Positions 37,836 to 47,800 of a stretch of DNA of 51,226 nucleotides are shown in pieces. The DNA is taken from positions 1 to 51,226 of the forward strand of contig JALWUQ010000039.1 in NCBI GenBank assembly GCA_026993075.1. Reading direction: 5' to 3'. The DNA is from Campylobacteraceae bacterium (lineage in GTDB: Bacteria > Campylobacterota > Campylobacteria > Campylobacterales > JALSKU01). A program made the translations under genes and the position numbers. The first letter of the stretch is position 1. Every line of letters starts with the position of its first letter. The notes beneath the pieces were generated by a model that worked only from the letters and a program-made list of their open reading frames with translations, did no database searches and was not told the origin of the DNA.

Positions 37836-38363
37836 CTACTGAACAACAAATTCTGTAAAATATATATTTTTTATACTTCCATCCGCTAAAACACTGTTTA
37901 TTCTGTCCACAAGCTCATCTTTTAGTTTCTCTTTTCCTCTGCCTGTGCTAACTTCCTGATATGTTTTAGATGTTAGAGTTCGTATAACTATATCGCGTAT
38001 CAAAGGCTTTTTCTTATCAAGCTCAGCTGTTAGTTTGGCATCACTGAGTTCTAAATCCATCTTTACTTTTAAAAATCTTGATCCATTTTGACTCAGTAAA
38101 TTTACTATAAATTGATCAAGCGGATATACAGGTCCTATTTGGGTTAAATCAGAATTCCTGCTTATAACTCTATTTTGAGTATTAGTTTGGGCCTGAGCTT
38201 GTGGTGTATTGTTTATTTGTGATTGAGTATTGTCTGAAAGTAAAAAATAAGCAGCTATGCCACCTCCTACTAAAATTAGTACCAAAAGTATAATTATAAT
38301 AATTAATACTAATTTTGATCCTGATTTTTTTGGTTCTTCGTCAACTTTTTTTTCTTCAGCCAT
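37836..38363 (-). CDS. fliL: Flagellar basal-body-associated protein FliL
   Basis: 175 residues: short cytoplasmic lysine-rich start, one membrane helix at about 18-43, a Gln/Asn-rich linker, and a periplasmic stomatin-like domain beginning IGPVYPLDQFIVNLLS. FliL supports stator torque around the flagellar motor. The pair fliL-acpS is conserved in Campylobacterota. A weak minus-strand TATAAC lies upstream. Confidence 0.93.
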   Translation of the reverse strand: MAEEKKVDEEPKKSGSKLVLIIIIILLVLILVGGGIAAYFLLSDNTQSQINNTPQAQAQTNTQNRVISRNSDLTQIGPVYPLDQFIVNLLSQNGSRFLKVKMDLELSDAKLTAELDKKKPLIRDIVIRTLTSKTYQEVSTGRGKEKLKDELVDRINSVLADGSIKNIYFTEFVVQ

Positions 38364-38428
38364 AAAATTCCTTTACTTGATATATACAGTTATATCGGAT
38401 GTTTTATAAATTATTTTAGTTTATTAAA

Positions 38429-38719
38429 TTAGTCAATAGAGCATTTATCTATATTTAACTCTTTAATTATTGATTCAAAAAAAGCTCCCGATTCTTTATC
38501 GTAGTCATCATGAAATTCTAAGATAAAAACACCTTCATCATTATTATCATCATCATGCTCAATCATAATATCTGGAGAAACTTCAAAATGCTTAATCGCT
38601 TTTGTTACAACACTATTTATTTCTTTGCTCTGCTCTTCATTAAAATACTTAATTTCAAGCATAGCATATCTTTCTTCCATCTCATGATAAGCTCTCATAC
38701 AAGCTTTTTTCTTACCCAT
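38429..38719 (-). CDS. Small conserved hypothetical protein
   Basis: 96 residues, acidic, no signal peptide or membrane segment. It has a helical N-terminus (MGKKKACMRAYHEMEER) and an Asp-rich loop IEHDDDNNDEG at about 54-64 that could bind metal. I do not recognise the family. Good AAAGG ribosome site and a TATAAT promoter at 38770-38775 make it likely to be a real single-gene transcript between radA and fliL. Confidence 0.65.
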   Translation of the reverse strand: MGKKKACMRAYHEMEERYAMLEIKYFNEEQSKEINSVVTKAIKHFEVSPDIMIEHDDDNNDEGVFILEFHDDYDKESGAFFESIIKELNIDKCSID

Positions 38720-38769
38720 TTTTAACCTTTGTTATTAATTGACCTTATTGCAAAATAAATCATAAAAAA

Positions 38770-38775
38770 ATTATA
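38770..38775 (-). promoter_or_regulatory. -10 box of the 96-residue hypothetical gene
   Basis: Minus-strand TATAAT giving a leader of about 44 nt. Nothing else recognised in 38720-38843. Confidence 0.4.
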
Positions 38776-38843
38776 TCAAAATAATTTAAAATAAGCTATA
38801 AAGTTATCTTTAATTATATGGTTAAAGTATATTTGCATAAGAT

Positions 38844-40193
38844 TTACATCCAGTCAATCAGTTTTGAAACTTCATTTACTTCATAGCATTTTAGTTCGCT
38901 GATATTGCTTGTAGGCTTTTTAGGTACTACTGCTTTTTTAAAATTTTGCATTTTTGCTTCTTTGAGTCTTAAGTCAAGATTGAAAATATCTCTAATATTA
39001 CCTATAAGAGTAATTTCTCCTAAAAAGATTGTGTCTTTGCTAAGTGGTCTATTGTTAAAACTGCTAAGTATTGCAGCCACCACAGCAAGATCACATGCGG
39101 TCTCATTTATTTTAATGCCTCCTGAAATATTTATAAAAACATCATAATGATTAAACGGAAGTTCTATCTTTTTTTCTAGTAATGCTAAAAGCATGTTAAG
39201 TCTATTCAATTCAAAGCCGGTTGCACTTCTTTTTGGGTTGGGAAAGTTGCTTTCGCTTACTAAAGCCTGAATTTCAAGTATAATAGGTCTTGTTCCCTCC
39301 ATCGCAACTGTTATAGCTGAGCCAGGTGATGAATTTTCTCTTGTAAAAAATTTTTTAGAGATATTGCTTGCACTTATTAAACCTTTTTGGCTCATTTCAA
39401 ATATTCCAATTTCACTAGTTGATCCAAATCTGTTTTTAAAACCTCTTAAAAGTCTTAATTCTTTTGATGCGTCTCCTTCAAAATACAAAACAGTATCAAC
39501 CATATGTTCTAATATCCTAGGACCAGCTATTGTGCCATCTTTTGTGATATGTCCTATGATAAAAATGGCGATATTTTTCTCTTTTGCATATCTCATAAGT
39601 TCAAAAGTAATTTCTCTTACTTGAGATACACTTCCAGGTGCTGCGGTCAATTTTTCAGAATATATTGTCTGTATCGAATCTACTATGATAACAGCATAAT
39701 CACTATTATGGCATTCAGCCAAGATATTTTCCATTTTTATTTCTGTTAGCAAAAATATATCTGAGTGGTTGACTTCCAATCTGTTTGCTCTTAGCTTTAA
39801 TTGTGATTTTGATTCTTCTCCACTTATGTAAAGTACTTTTTTTCCTGAGTTTGCCAAATTTCCAGCTATCTTTAATAGAAGTGTAGATTTGCCTACTCCG
39901 GGGCTTCCGCCAATAAGCACCAAACTTCCAGGGACTATACCGCCGCCAAGCACTAAATCTAACTCTTTTGAATGAGATGAATATCTCTGTATTACATCTT
40001 CTTTAATTTTTGCTAATGATTGAGCTTTTTCATAGTTTGCCGTAGCACTACCCATCTGTTTCAAAACTTCTATTTGTGTTTTATTAAGCTCAATTATTTG
40101 TTCCCAAGTACCACAATTTGGACATTTACCCATCCATTTTGATGTTTGATATCCACAAGCTTGACATTCAAAAAGTTGTTTTGATTTAGCCAT
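38844..40193 (-). CDS. radA: DNA repair protein RadA
   Basis: 449 residues: N-terminal C4 zinc finger (C10, C13, C24, C27), RecA-like ATPase with Walker A GGSPGVGKST at about 95-104, the RadA-specific KNRFG motif at 253-257, and a C-terminal Lon-protease-like domain. RadA is a branch-migration helicase acting with RecA. It overlaps ftsY by 8 bases and is the last gene of the tlpA-ftsY-radA run, the order found in Campylobacter. Confidence 0.96.
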   Translation of the reverse strand: MAKSKQLFECQACGYQTSKWMGKCPNCGTWEQIIELNKTQIEVLKQMGSATANYEKAQSLAKIKEDVIQRYSSHSKELDLVLGGGIVPGSLVLIGGSPGVGKSTLLLKIAGNLANSGKKVLYISGEESKSQLKLRANRLEVNHSDIFLLTEIKMENILAECHNSDYAVIIVDSIQTIYSEKLTAAPGSVSQVREITFELMRYAKEKNIAIFIIGHITKDGTIAGPRILEHMVDTVLYFEGDASKELRLLRGFKNRFGSTSEIGIFEMSQKGLISASNISKKFFTRENSSPGSAITVAMEGTRPIILEIQALVSESNFPNPKRSATGFELNRLNMLLALLEKKIELPFNHYDVFINISGGIKINETACDLAVVAAILSSFNNRPLSKDTIFLGEITLIGNIRDIFNLDLRLKEAKMQNFKKAVVPKKPTSNISELKCYEVNEVSKLIDWM

Positions 40194-41073
40194 CTGTTTC
40201 GCTTAAGTAAAATGAATCAAGCAAGCTGTCTATATATTCTTCGGCATCAAATTTTACCAAATCATCCTCTTTCTCTCCTACTCCAATATAAAGTATTGGA
40301 AGTTTTAATTCATTTGCAATACTAAAGAGTGCTCCTCCTTTTGCTGTACCGTCTAATTTTGTTATTATAATGGCATCTATACCTACTATCTCTTTAAAAG
40401 CTTTTGCTTGAGAAATTGCAGAGTTTCCTTGCGTACCGTCTAAGATCAAAATCTTTCTGTGAGGAGTTCCACTTTTTGCTTTATCGCAAATTCTAACTAT
40501 TTTTTTTATCTCATTTGAGAGATTTGTTTGGTTATGAAGTCTTCCGGCGGTATCTACTAAAACATTATCAAAATTTTTTGCAATAGCTGATTTAATGGTA
40601 TCAAAGGCTACAGCTGAAGGGTCATGACCTTGTTTTGTTGCAACTATTGGAATGTCAAGTTTTATAGCCCATCTTCTAAGTTGTTCAACTGCGGCAGCCC
40701 TAAAGGTATCGGCTGCTCCTAAAATAACTTTTTTATTTTCATTTTTGTATAATTTTGCCAATTTGGCGATAGTTGTTGTCTTTCCAGCTCCGTTTACTCC
40801 AAGTATTAACTCAACAAAAGGTTTTTGCTCTATATTTTTTATATTTGTATTTTCAATAAAAAAAGATAACAAGACTCTTTTTAAATCACTTCGTTCGATG
40901 AGATTTGAAGGTGGCAGATAGTATAAAACTTTTTCTACTACCTCGTATGTTACATCAGCTTCAAGTAAAATATCTTCTATTTCATCTTTTGGAATTTTCT
41001 CTTTTTTTTCTGGTGCAATATTTTTGATAGCATCAATAGTTTTGCCTAAAGATTTTTTTATAAAGCTAAACAC
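40186..41073 (-). CDS. ftsY: Signal recognition particle receptor FtsY
   Basis: 295 residues: short N-domain with no long acidic A-domain, then the SRP GTPase with G1 GVNGAGKTTT (92-101), the DTFRAAAVEQL segment, DTAGR and TKLDGTAKGG. Docks ribosome-SRP complexes at the membrane. Overlaps radA by 8 bases and the thioredoxin gene by 1 base. Confidence 0.96.
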   Translation of the reverse strand: MFSFIKKSLGKTIDAIKNIAPEKKEKIPKDEIEDILLEADVTYEVVEKVLYYLPPSNLIERSDLKRVLLSFFIENTNIKNIEQKPFVELILGVNGAGKTTTIAKLAKLYKNENKKVILGAADTFRAAAVEQLRRWAIKLDIPIVATKQGHDPSAVAFDTIKSAIAKNFDNVLVDTAGRLHNQTNLSNEIKKIVRICDKAKSGTPHRKILILDGTQGNSAISQAKAFKEIVGIDAIIITKLDGTAKGGALFSIANELKLPILYIGVGEKEDDLVKFDAEEYIDSLLDSFYLSETDG

Positions 41074-41645
41074 TATTTTATAACCTTTTTTAAATCAGAA
41101 TTTATCATTTCTTCGGGAATAGCCCCAAGATAGTGAGTGACAATATCCCCTTTTTTATTGTACAAAATCATAAATGGAATATTTTGAACTTCTCCCATCA
41201 TTGATGAAAGTTTATAATTGTTTGGGCCGTTTGTTATGATGTAATTTATGGAGTTATATTTTATGAAGCTTTTGATTTCACTGTCTGGTTTATTATTTTC
41301 TAATAAAATAGATATGATTTGTAATTTATTTTTATATTTTTTTTGTAAATTCACAAGATGCGGTATTTCGGCTTTACAGGGAGGACACCAAGTAGCAAAA
41401 AAATCCAATAAAATTACTTTATTTTTTACTCCTTTTATTTTTAAATTATTACCATTTTTTATAAGTGTCAATTCATTACCATCAACTGTATGAAGCGTTA
41501 TTTGATTTGCATTATTAAGTTTAGTTTGTTTGACTACGGTTGAGTTTTTTGCTTTTTTTGTGTTATTAGTATTATTTTTATGGTTTTCACAGCCGCTAAA
41601 AACTAAAATACTCATCAATATAATAATAAATGAAATTTGTTTCAT
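41073..41645 (-). CDS. TlpA/ResA-like thioredoxin lipoprotein
   Basis: 190 residues. Lipoprotein signal ending VFSGC (C19), an Asn/Lys-rich linker, then a thioredoxin fold with active site WCPPC (C87, C90) and the cis-Pro region (NIPFMIL). Likely a periplasmic membrane-attached thiol reductase, for example for cytochrome c maturation. First gene of the run with ftsY and radA; promoter TATAAT at 41675-41680 on the minus strand. Confidence 0.88.
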   Translation of the reverse strand: MKQISFIIILMSILVFSGCENHKNNTNNTKKAKNSTVVKQTKLNNANQITLHTVDGNELTLIKNGNNLKIKGVKNKVILLDFFATWCPPCKAEIPHLVNLQKKYKNKLQIISILLENNKPDSEIKSFIKYNSINYIITNGPNNYKLSSMMGEVQNIPFMILYNKKGDIVTHYLGAIPEEMINSDLKKVIK

Positions 41646-41674
41646 TGGTAACCTTATGTGTAAAATATTTCGAT

Positions 41675-41690
41675 ATTATACCAATATAAA
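41675..41690. promoter_or_regulatory. Back-to-back promoters between thioredoxin and 5-FCL genes
   Basis: Minus-strand TATAAT at 41675-41680 (30 nt from the thioredoxin start) and plus-strand TATAAA at 41685-41690 (28 nt from ATG 41718). The 72-base gap holds nothing else obvious. Confidence 0.4.
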
Positions 41691-41717
41691 ATAAAAAATG
41701 ACCAAAGGATATGAATT

Positions 41718-42371
41718 ATGTTTGTAAAAAAGAAAGTTTTTAGACAAGAATGCAAAAAGAAACTTGAAAAAAGTGCTAAAATTGCAAAAATATACAAAGA
41801 TAAGAAAGTTCAAAATAAGCTTTATGAGATTATAAAAAGTATAAAAGTTCAAAATATCTTATTGTATATACCTATGGGTTTTGAAGTAAATATAAATGAT
41901 TTTATAAAAAAAATGCGTAAATTATGTAACATATTTGTGCCATTTATGGAAGGTGTCAGTTTTAAAATTGTAAAATACAGACTGCCATTGAAAAAGAAAA
42001 GATTTTCTATAAAAGAGCCAAATAATTCTTTTTTTAAAAATAAAAGAATTGATATAGCTATAGTTCCTGTTTTAGGAGTTGGTGCGAACTATAAAAGAGT
42101 TGGTTTTGGCAAAGGCATGTATGATAGATTTTTTGCGAATCTTGAGTATAAGCCGATAATAATTTTTGTTCAGATTGAAAAATGTTTTAATAAAAAAGTT
42201 ATCACAAGCACATACGACATACAATCTGATTTTTATGTAACTCCTGAAAAAATTTATATTACAAGGGGAAAGCAGTATGTTAATAGAGATTTCTATAGCC
42301 GCCGCAAGTGTACTCATAGGAGGAGTAGTAGGCGCATTAATACAAAAGCAGTTAGAAACTTCAAAATTTGA
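41718..42371 (+). CDS. 5-formyltetrahydrofolate cyclo-ligase family protein
   Basis: 217 residues; converts 5-formyl-THF to 5,10-methenyl-THF with ATP. Visible: basic N-terminal helix (FRQECKKKLEK), YIPMGFEVN substrate region, and the ATP loop GFGKGMYDRF near residue 135. The last 32 residues lie in a second frame over the start of rny (95-base overlap) and look like random basic sequence. Same neighbour pair in Campylobacter. Confidence 0.85.
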   Translation: MFVKKKVFRQECKKKLEKSAKIAKIYKDKKVQNKLYEIIKSIKVQNILLYIPMGFEVNINDFIKKMRKLCNIFVPFMEGVSFKIVKYRLPLKKKRFSIKEPNNSFFKNKRIDIAIVPVLGVGANYKRVGFGKGMYDRFFANLEYKPIIIFVQIEKCFNKKVITSTYDIQSDFYVTPEKIYITRGKQYVNRDFYSRRKCTHRRSSRRINTKAVRNFKI

Positions 42372-43845
42372 GGTTTATGAAGCAGGAGCAAAAGCAAAAG
42401 CAAAAGCGATTGAACATGAAGCAGAAATCATACTTAGAAATGCAACTTTGCAAGCAAAAGATTTGGAGTTGGAAGCGAAAAATAAATTTGAAGAGCAAAA
42501 CATAAACTTAAAAAAAGAGTATGAGCTTAAAATGGTTCAACTTGAGAAAAAAGATGAAACTCTAAATGAATTATTTAAAGATGAATTGAAAAATATAACT
42601 AAAGAAAAAGATGAAATCAAAAATATCAAAAAAGAGGTAGAGCAAAAAGTATTAGAAGTTAAAGATCTCAAACAAGAGTATAAAGCAAAAATTGCGGAAG
42701 CATTATCGGTTCTTGAGCAATCAGCCGGTCTAACTGAAAAAGAAGCAAAAAATATTGTACTTAAAAAAGTTGAGGAGAAATCTCGTGATGAAATAGCTCA
42801 TATAGTTAGAAAATATGAAGAGCAGGCTAAGCAAGAAGGAAAGAAAAAAGCCAATTTTATTTTAGCTCAAGCTACTACGAGATTTGCCGGTGATTTTGCT
42901 GCAGAAAGGCTTATCAATGTGGTCAATCTTCCAAATGATGACTTAAAAGGAAGGATTATTGGTAAAGAGGGAAGAAATATAAAAACTCTTGAAATGCTTT
43001 TAGGAGTCGATGTTATCATAGATGATACACCTCAAGCCATCATATTAAGTAGTTTCAATCTTTACAGAAGAGCAATAGCTACTAAAGTTATAGAATTATT
43101 GGTTGAAGACGGTAGGATTCAGCCAGCAAGAATAGAAGATATTTACAAAAAAGTTAAAGCTGAATTTGAACAAAATTTATTGGAAGAGGGGCAAGATATT
43201 GTTATAGATATGGGACTCAATAAAATACATCCGGAAATAGTGAAACTTATAGGGAGATTAAAATTTCGTGCAAGTTATGGACAAAATGCACTTGGACATT
43301 CTCTTGAAGTTGCACATTTAGCCGGTATTATCGCAGCAGAACTTGGAGGAGATGAAAAACTTGCTAAAAGAGCAGGGCTGCTCCATGATATCGGTAAAGC
43401 ATTAACTCACGATTTTGCGGGCAGCCATGTGGATTTAGGCGGGGATTTGTGCAAAAGATATAAAGAGCATTCTGTTGTGATAAATGCCATATATGCCCAC
43501 CACGGACATGAAGAACCAAAAAGTATAGAAGCAGCAGCGGTTTGCGCAGCAGATACTTTAAGTGCGGCAAGACCTGGAGCTCGAAGAGAAGTGCTTGAGA
43601 GCTTCTTAAAAAGAGTTCAAGAGATAGAAGAGATAGCAACTTCTAAAAACGGTATAAAACAAGCCTATGCTATAAATGCCGGAAGAGAAGTGAGAGTTAT
43701 TGCCAATGCAAAACTTGTAAATGACGATGAAGCTGTCTTGATATCTAAAGAGATAGCAAAAGAGATAGAAGAAAAAGTACAATATCCTGGTGAAATAAAA
43801 GTAAATGTTATAAGAGAGTTAAGAGCTGTTGGGTATGCAAGGTAA
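42277..43845 (+). CDS. rny: Ribonuclease Y
   Basis: 522 residues: N-terminal membrane anchor (about 3-23), long coiled coil to about residue 200, KH domain (GRIIGKEGRNIKTLEMLLG), and HD phosphodiesterase domain with the LLHDIGKA motif (H370, D371). Membrane-bound endonuclease that starts mRNA decay where RNase E is absent. Start ATG 42277 has AAGGGGA upstream, inside the 5-FCL gene, so the pair is coupled. Confidence 0.96.
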   Translation: MLIEISIAAASVLIGGVVGALIQKQLETSKFEVYEAGAKAKAKAIEHEAEIILRNATLQAKDLELEAKNKFEEQNINLKKEYELKMVQLEKKDETLNELFKDELKNITKEKDEIKNIKKEVEQKVLEVKDLKQEYKAKIAEALSVLEQSAGLTEKEAKNIVLKKVEEKSRDEIAHIVRKYEEQAKQEGKKKANFILAQATTRFAGDFAAERLINVVNLPNDDLKGRIIGKEGRNIKTLEMLLGVDVIIDDTPQAIILSSFNLYRRAIATKVIELLVEDGRIQPARIEDIYKKVKAEFEQNLLEEGQDIVIDMGLNKIHPEIVKLIGRLKFRASYGQNALGHSLEVAHLAGIIAAELGGDEKLAKRAGLLHDIGKALTHDFAGSHVDLGGDLCKRYKEHSVVINAIYAHHGHEEPKSIEAAAVCAADTLSAARPGARREVLESFLKRVQEIEEIATSKNGIKQAYAINAGREVRVIANAKLVNDDEAVLISKEIAKEIEEKVQYPGEIKVNVIRELRAVGYAR

Positions 43846-43852
43846 ATTAAAA

Positions 43853-44149
43853 CTATTTACCTATTACCTTACCTATTTGTTTGATTTGTTTATCGCTTAG
43901 TCTAGAAGCAAATCCTTTCATTATAGAATTTGATTTTGATTTTTTAAAGCTTTCTAATGCTTTTATAATCTCTTTTTTGCTCATATTTCTTACTATCTTA
44001 GACCTGCCCAATGCTCTTTTTTCAAAATTTTTTCCATGGCAATTCTTGCAAACGGAAATGATTGAGGAAAAAGAGGGTGCACAAAGCACAACTAAAGTAA
44101 AAGAAATTTTAGATATTGACTCTATGAAAAAGACTCTACTAACAGCCAC
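43853..44149 (-). CDS. Small monoheme c-type cytochrome
   Basis: 98 residues with one heme site CKNCH (34-38) and the class-I layout seen in Campylobacterota c553-type cytochromes: CHGKNFEKRALGRSKIV, then an axial-methionine candidate in the NSIMKGFA stretch and LSDKQIKQIGKVI at the end. The start is GTG 44149, with GGAG 9 nt upstream, overlapping the end of the preceding gene by 11 bases. The signal sequence is unusual (IESISKISFTLVVLCAPSFS) and less basic than normal. Last gene of the reductase operon, so a candidate periplasmic electron donor. Confidence 0.75.
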   Translation of the reverse strand: MAVSRVFFIESISKISFTLVVLCAPSFSSIISVCKNCHGKNFEKRALGRSKIVRNMSKKEIIKALESFKKSKSNSIMKGFASRLSDKQIKQIGKVIGK

Positions 44150-44429
44150 CTGATGGCTCCATTCCAACAAGATAATCACTAATACTTAAAATTTTTCCTT
44201 TTTTTGTGATAATGACTTTATCTTTTCCGGTATCTGTTTTTACAATGACTTGGTATTTTTTTGATTTAATTTTCTTTATAGACAAAATTTTTATTTTCGC
44301 TTGGCCATACTGTTTTATAATACTTGATTTTATAACAGGAGGTACTTGAATATTATCTTTTGCCAACAAAGCACTTGAGCTAATCAGTAAAGTAGTTAAA
44401 ATAAAAATATTTATAAATCTTTTAAACAC
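44139..44429 (-). CDS. Secreted small protein with C-terminal Gly-Cys, paralogue 2
   Basis: 96 residues: signal peptide (about 1-23, SSSALLAKD), then a compact basic domain IIKQYGQAKIKILSIKKIKSKKYQVIV with the alternating pattern of a PepSY-like fold, and the ending EPSGGC, so its only cysteine is the last residue. GTG start with GAGGAG 6 nt upstream. Tandem paralogue of the 44451 gene and part of the reductase operon. Function unknown; a sulfur-carrier or redox-thiol role for the terminal Cys is inference. Confidence 0.75.
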   Translation of the reverse strand: MFKRFINIFILTTLLISSSALLAKDNIQVPPVIKSSIIKQYGQAKIKILSIKKIKSKKYQVIVKTDTGKDKVIITKKGKILSISDYLVGMEPSGGC

Positions 44430-44450
44430 AATAAACTCCTCAAAATTTTA

Positions 44451-44741
44451 TCAACACCCGTTTCCAACATTATCGCTAAAGGAAAGATCGTTAACAATGC
44501 TGTAGATTTTTCCTTTTTTATCTATTGTTACCTTATCATGCTCTTGGTTAAATTTTATTTTTACAAGATATTTTCCGGTTTTTAATTTTTTAATTGAAAT
44601 AAAAGAGATTTTTTTATTTTTATACTGTTTCATAATACTTGATTTTATGATTTTAGGGATAGATAACTCTTTAGCAAAGACAGAATTTAAACTCATCAAA
44701 AAAAGTATTATAAAAATCTTTTTCATAAAATCTTTTAACAT
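44451..44741 (-). CDS. Secreted small protein with C-terminal Gly-Cys, paralogue 1
   Basis: 96 residues: signal peptide (about 1-23, NSVFAKE), domain with IPKIIKSSIMKQYKNKKISFISIKK, and ending NVGNGC with a single terminal cysteine. It aligns along its whole length with the neighbour at 44139 (same length, IKSSIxKQY, KKGKI, final GC), so they are tandem duplicates. First ATG 44741 is kept because its 5' DNA matches the start of the paralogue. No strong Shine-Dalgarno. Possible own promoter at 44755-44760. PepSY-like by pattern only; function unknown. Confidence 0.75.
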   Translation of the reverse strand: MLKDFMKKIFIILFLMSLNSVFAKELSIPKIIKSSIMKQYKNKKISFISIKKLKTGKYLVKIKFNQEHDKVTIDKKGKIYSIVNDLSFSDNVGNGC

Positions 44742-44754
44742 AGTAAATCTTTCT

Positions 44755-44803
44755 ATTATAGTGTGCCTACTAAAAGAAAAGAAGGATAACTTTTAGCAGG
44801 CAC
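44755..44803 (-). promoter_or_regulatory. Strong hairpin after the catalytic subunit gene plus -10 box
   Basis: On the minus-strand RNA, 44803-44790 and 44776-44763 form a continuous 14-bp stem with one G-U pair and a 13-nt loop, starting 9 nt after the catalytic-subunit stop. There is no T-tract. A TATAAT at 44760-44755 follows, 14 nt before the next ATG. It may protect the upstream mRNA end while allowing separate output of the small genes. Confidence 0.5.
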
Positions 44804-44811
44804 TGAAAAAT

Positions 44812-47800
44812 CTAAGCTTTAACTAACCCTACAAATGAATCATAGAAAACTGCTGAACCGCCTACTAAATCCTCAAGTGTAGAATTTTTTAAAGCCGTAT
44901 CAACTTTCATTGACGCATTCGGACATAGTCCGCTTTCTCTTGCTTTCTCACCTTTTATGACTTTACCATCGATCATAACATCTCTAGCGCCATAAGCCCA
45001 GTGGCCAAAACTCCAGGAAACATTTATAACTCCAGGTCTTAGTCCCTCAACAACTTCAACTTTTCCTATCATAGGTTTAGTTTTACCATTTCCCAAATCC
45101 CAATTTCCGCTTGGATTATCAGCAGAAACAATTTTTGCTTTATCTCCATTTTTAAAGCCCATACTAAGTGCTGTTTGGCTATTTAGCACAATAGTATTTT
45201 CAGGCATTACAGCTTGTAACCAATAATCAACAGCTTGAGTTCTTGATTGACCACCTGTTATTGGTTTATAAGTTATAAGACGAAGTGGATAAGCAGAACT
45301 TCCAGTAACCGGTTTTCCACCATAATCAACCGCAGGATGATACTTACTTATTCCACTAAATTTCTTACCTGTAAAAGAGTGTCTAGTAGTTCCAACCGGC
45401 TCACTATAGAAGTTAAACTGTTTTCCAAATTTATGTAAAATATAAACACTATTTTCTACATTTTTAGTATAATTTGAATAATCTTCACCTCTAACACCAC
45501 GATTTAGCAAATAGACTACCTTTTTAAACCAATTCTTACCATTTGCATCTATACAGGCTTTTTCCCATTTTGCTATATCAAATGTAGCTGGAGTCATATG
45601 TCTTCTTGCTTTTTTAAATATAGCCATCTCTTTATCATCAGCTTCAGGCAAATCATCACCTTTGTGATCTCCTGCAGCCATATTTGCAGCCATTTTGAGA
45701 AACCAATCTTCCACTCTTTTAAGTGGTTTTCCACCTTCAAAAACATTATCCCCATATCCTGGAAGCTTTAACTTTTCAGCAAATGCCAATAACATTGATT
45801 CATATCCTGCATGCTGTTTCTCACCAAATATTTGAACAGTCTCAGTTAAAGGCTCAATTGTAGGTTGTCTCATTTTTGACATTTTTGTAACTGCCACTAC
45901 TGTAGTGTGTGGTGTCCCCCATCTTTCCCAGATTGCATAATCAGGAAAAATATAATCAGCATACATGCTGCTTTCACCAATGGTTACATCATTTGCAACA
46001 TAAAGAGGAGTCTTATTTAAATCAAGTATTGTCTCCATTGACATATGTGCTGCCGGATTTGATAATAAAGGAGTACCCATAACAGTCATTAAAATCTTGA
46101 TTCCGTATGGATAGGCATCATCAAGAGAAGGGATTGCCTCTTGATAAACATTTCCTGTGTGAGGAAACCAAGGTCTTTTAGCAGGATAGCCATTTTTTTG
46201 AAAATCTGTACTATTTTCATAGTATGAGCCTTCTCTGGTTATTTTATGACCAAATGATTTGGTTTTTCCGGGAAATGCATCTTTTTTAAGATTAAATGGA
46301 CCACCTTTGCTTCCATCTTCGTGATAGTGACCGCCACCAGACATTAACCCACCATTATAATCAATGTTTCCAACTAACATATTTAAATATATTACAGCCA
46401 TACCGTTATAATATCCGTTTGTATGCTGGACAACACCTCTGTACATCTCAGCACCGACTTGTCTTCCATATTTTTCATATTTAGTGTATTCTCTAACTAA
46501 TTCAATAATCTCTTTATCGCTTACTCCTGCTTCCTTTGCCCACTCTTGTATGGATTTACTCATAGCATACTCTTTAACCATCTGTAGTTCAGATTTAACT
46601 TTTATGCCATTTAACTCACCTGAGAAAAAGAGGTCTCCAACAACAGGATTTAGTTTATCATTAGTATTGAATGCTATAGGTTTGCCATTTTTAGTAGTTA
46701 CAAACTCATCACTGCTTCCCATTCCAAGATCGCTTGCTCTTAGTTTTTTACCTGGACCATCTTTATCAAATTTTATCAAGTGTGTTGCACTTGTCCAGCT
46801 AAGTTCTTTATTTTTATGAGCAGCTGCCACATTTGAATTTTCCAAGAAAGATTTTCTTATCTTATTGTTTTCAAACATCCATCTTATCATGCCATAGATA
46901 AGAGCAGCGTCGCCACCTGGACGAACCGGAACCCATTTCCAGGCTTTAGCAGCTGTTTTGGAAAATCTTGGATCTACGACAGCTATCTTGTATCCATCTT
47001 TTATAATGGCATTTGTCATAAGATTTGCCATTACAGGAGGTCCAAAATTTGCCTCAACTGCACCTGTTCCAAAATATATTACAAATCTTGAATTTCTAAA
47101 ATCAGGTTTTAACTGTTCACTAGCAGGTTTCCATTTTCCGCCACCAAGATACTGGCTTGTAACTTGCTTGTATGCTATATGGTGAGACTGTTCGCAAACT
47201 GTTGTGTGTTCCATAAAATTTATACTACCATAAGCAGCTTGTTGCCATCTTTTTGCGAACTCTTTTCTTCCGTGCTCCATTCTTCCAGCAAGCATCAAGC
47301 ACTGGTTATTTTTTGGACCATGATCTGGTTGGTCTGGATTTATCAAATAATGTAAATTGTCTTTATGTTTTGCTTTGAAAGCGCTAAGACTCATTTTGCC
47401 TTTTCCTACATTCATGGCATCTCCTGCCATCTCTTTTGCTATTTTAGGATCTTTTAAAGCTCTTACTTGTCTAAGTCCTTCTACAACTCTGTTTTCCTCA
47501 CCTGGGACATTGGCAAAAAGTTTACCACCTTCGACTACTTCTGTGACAGCTTGATCAAATGGTATAACTTTCCATTTATTTTCACCTCTTTTACCGTCTC
47601 TTTTTAAAACTTTTACTACTCTGTAGGGATCATACATGGTTTGGATTCCAGCTTGTCCTTTAGGACAGATTCCGGCATCTATCTTGGCTCCGACTTGAAC
47701 ATCAGTTGATGTTGGAATCGGGGAATTTAAGTTTTGAATTGAGTAAGGATTGCCATCAATCTTAACTGCAACTCCATCTTCAATCTTAACTTTGATAGGA

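Noticed and set aside
38744-38752. TTGACCTTA upstream of the 96-residue hypothetical gene as a MITE end
   Set aside because: Short chance match without a second arm.
45247-47554. Several plus-strand open frames opposite the molybdopterin subunit
   Set aside because: They are shadows of the long minus-strand gene, without ribosome sites or recognisable domains.
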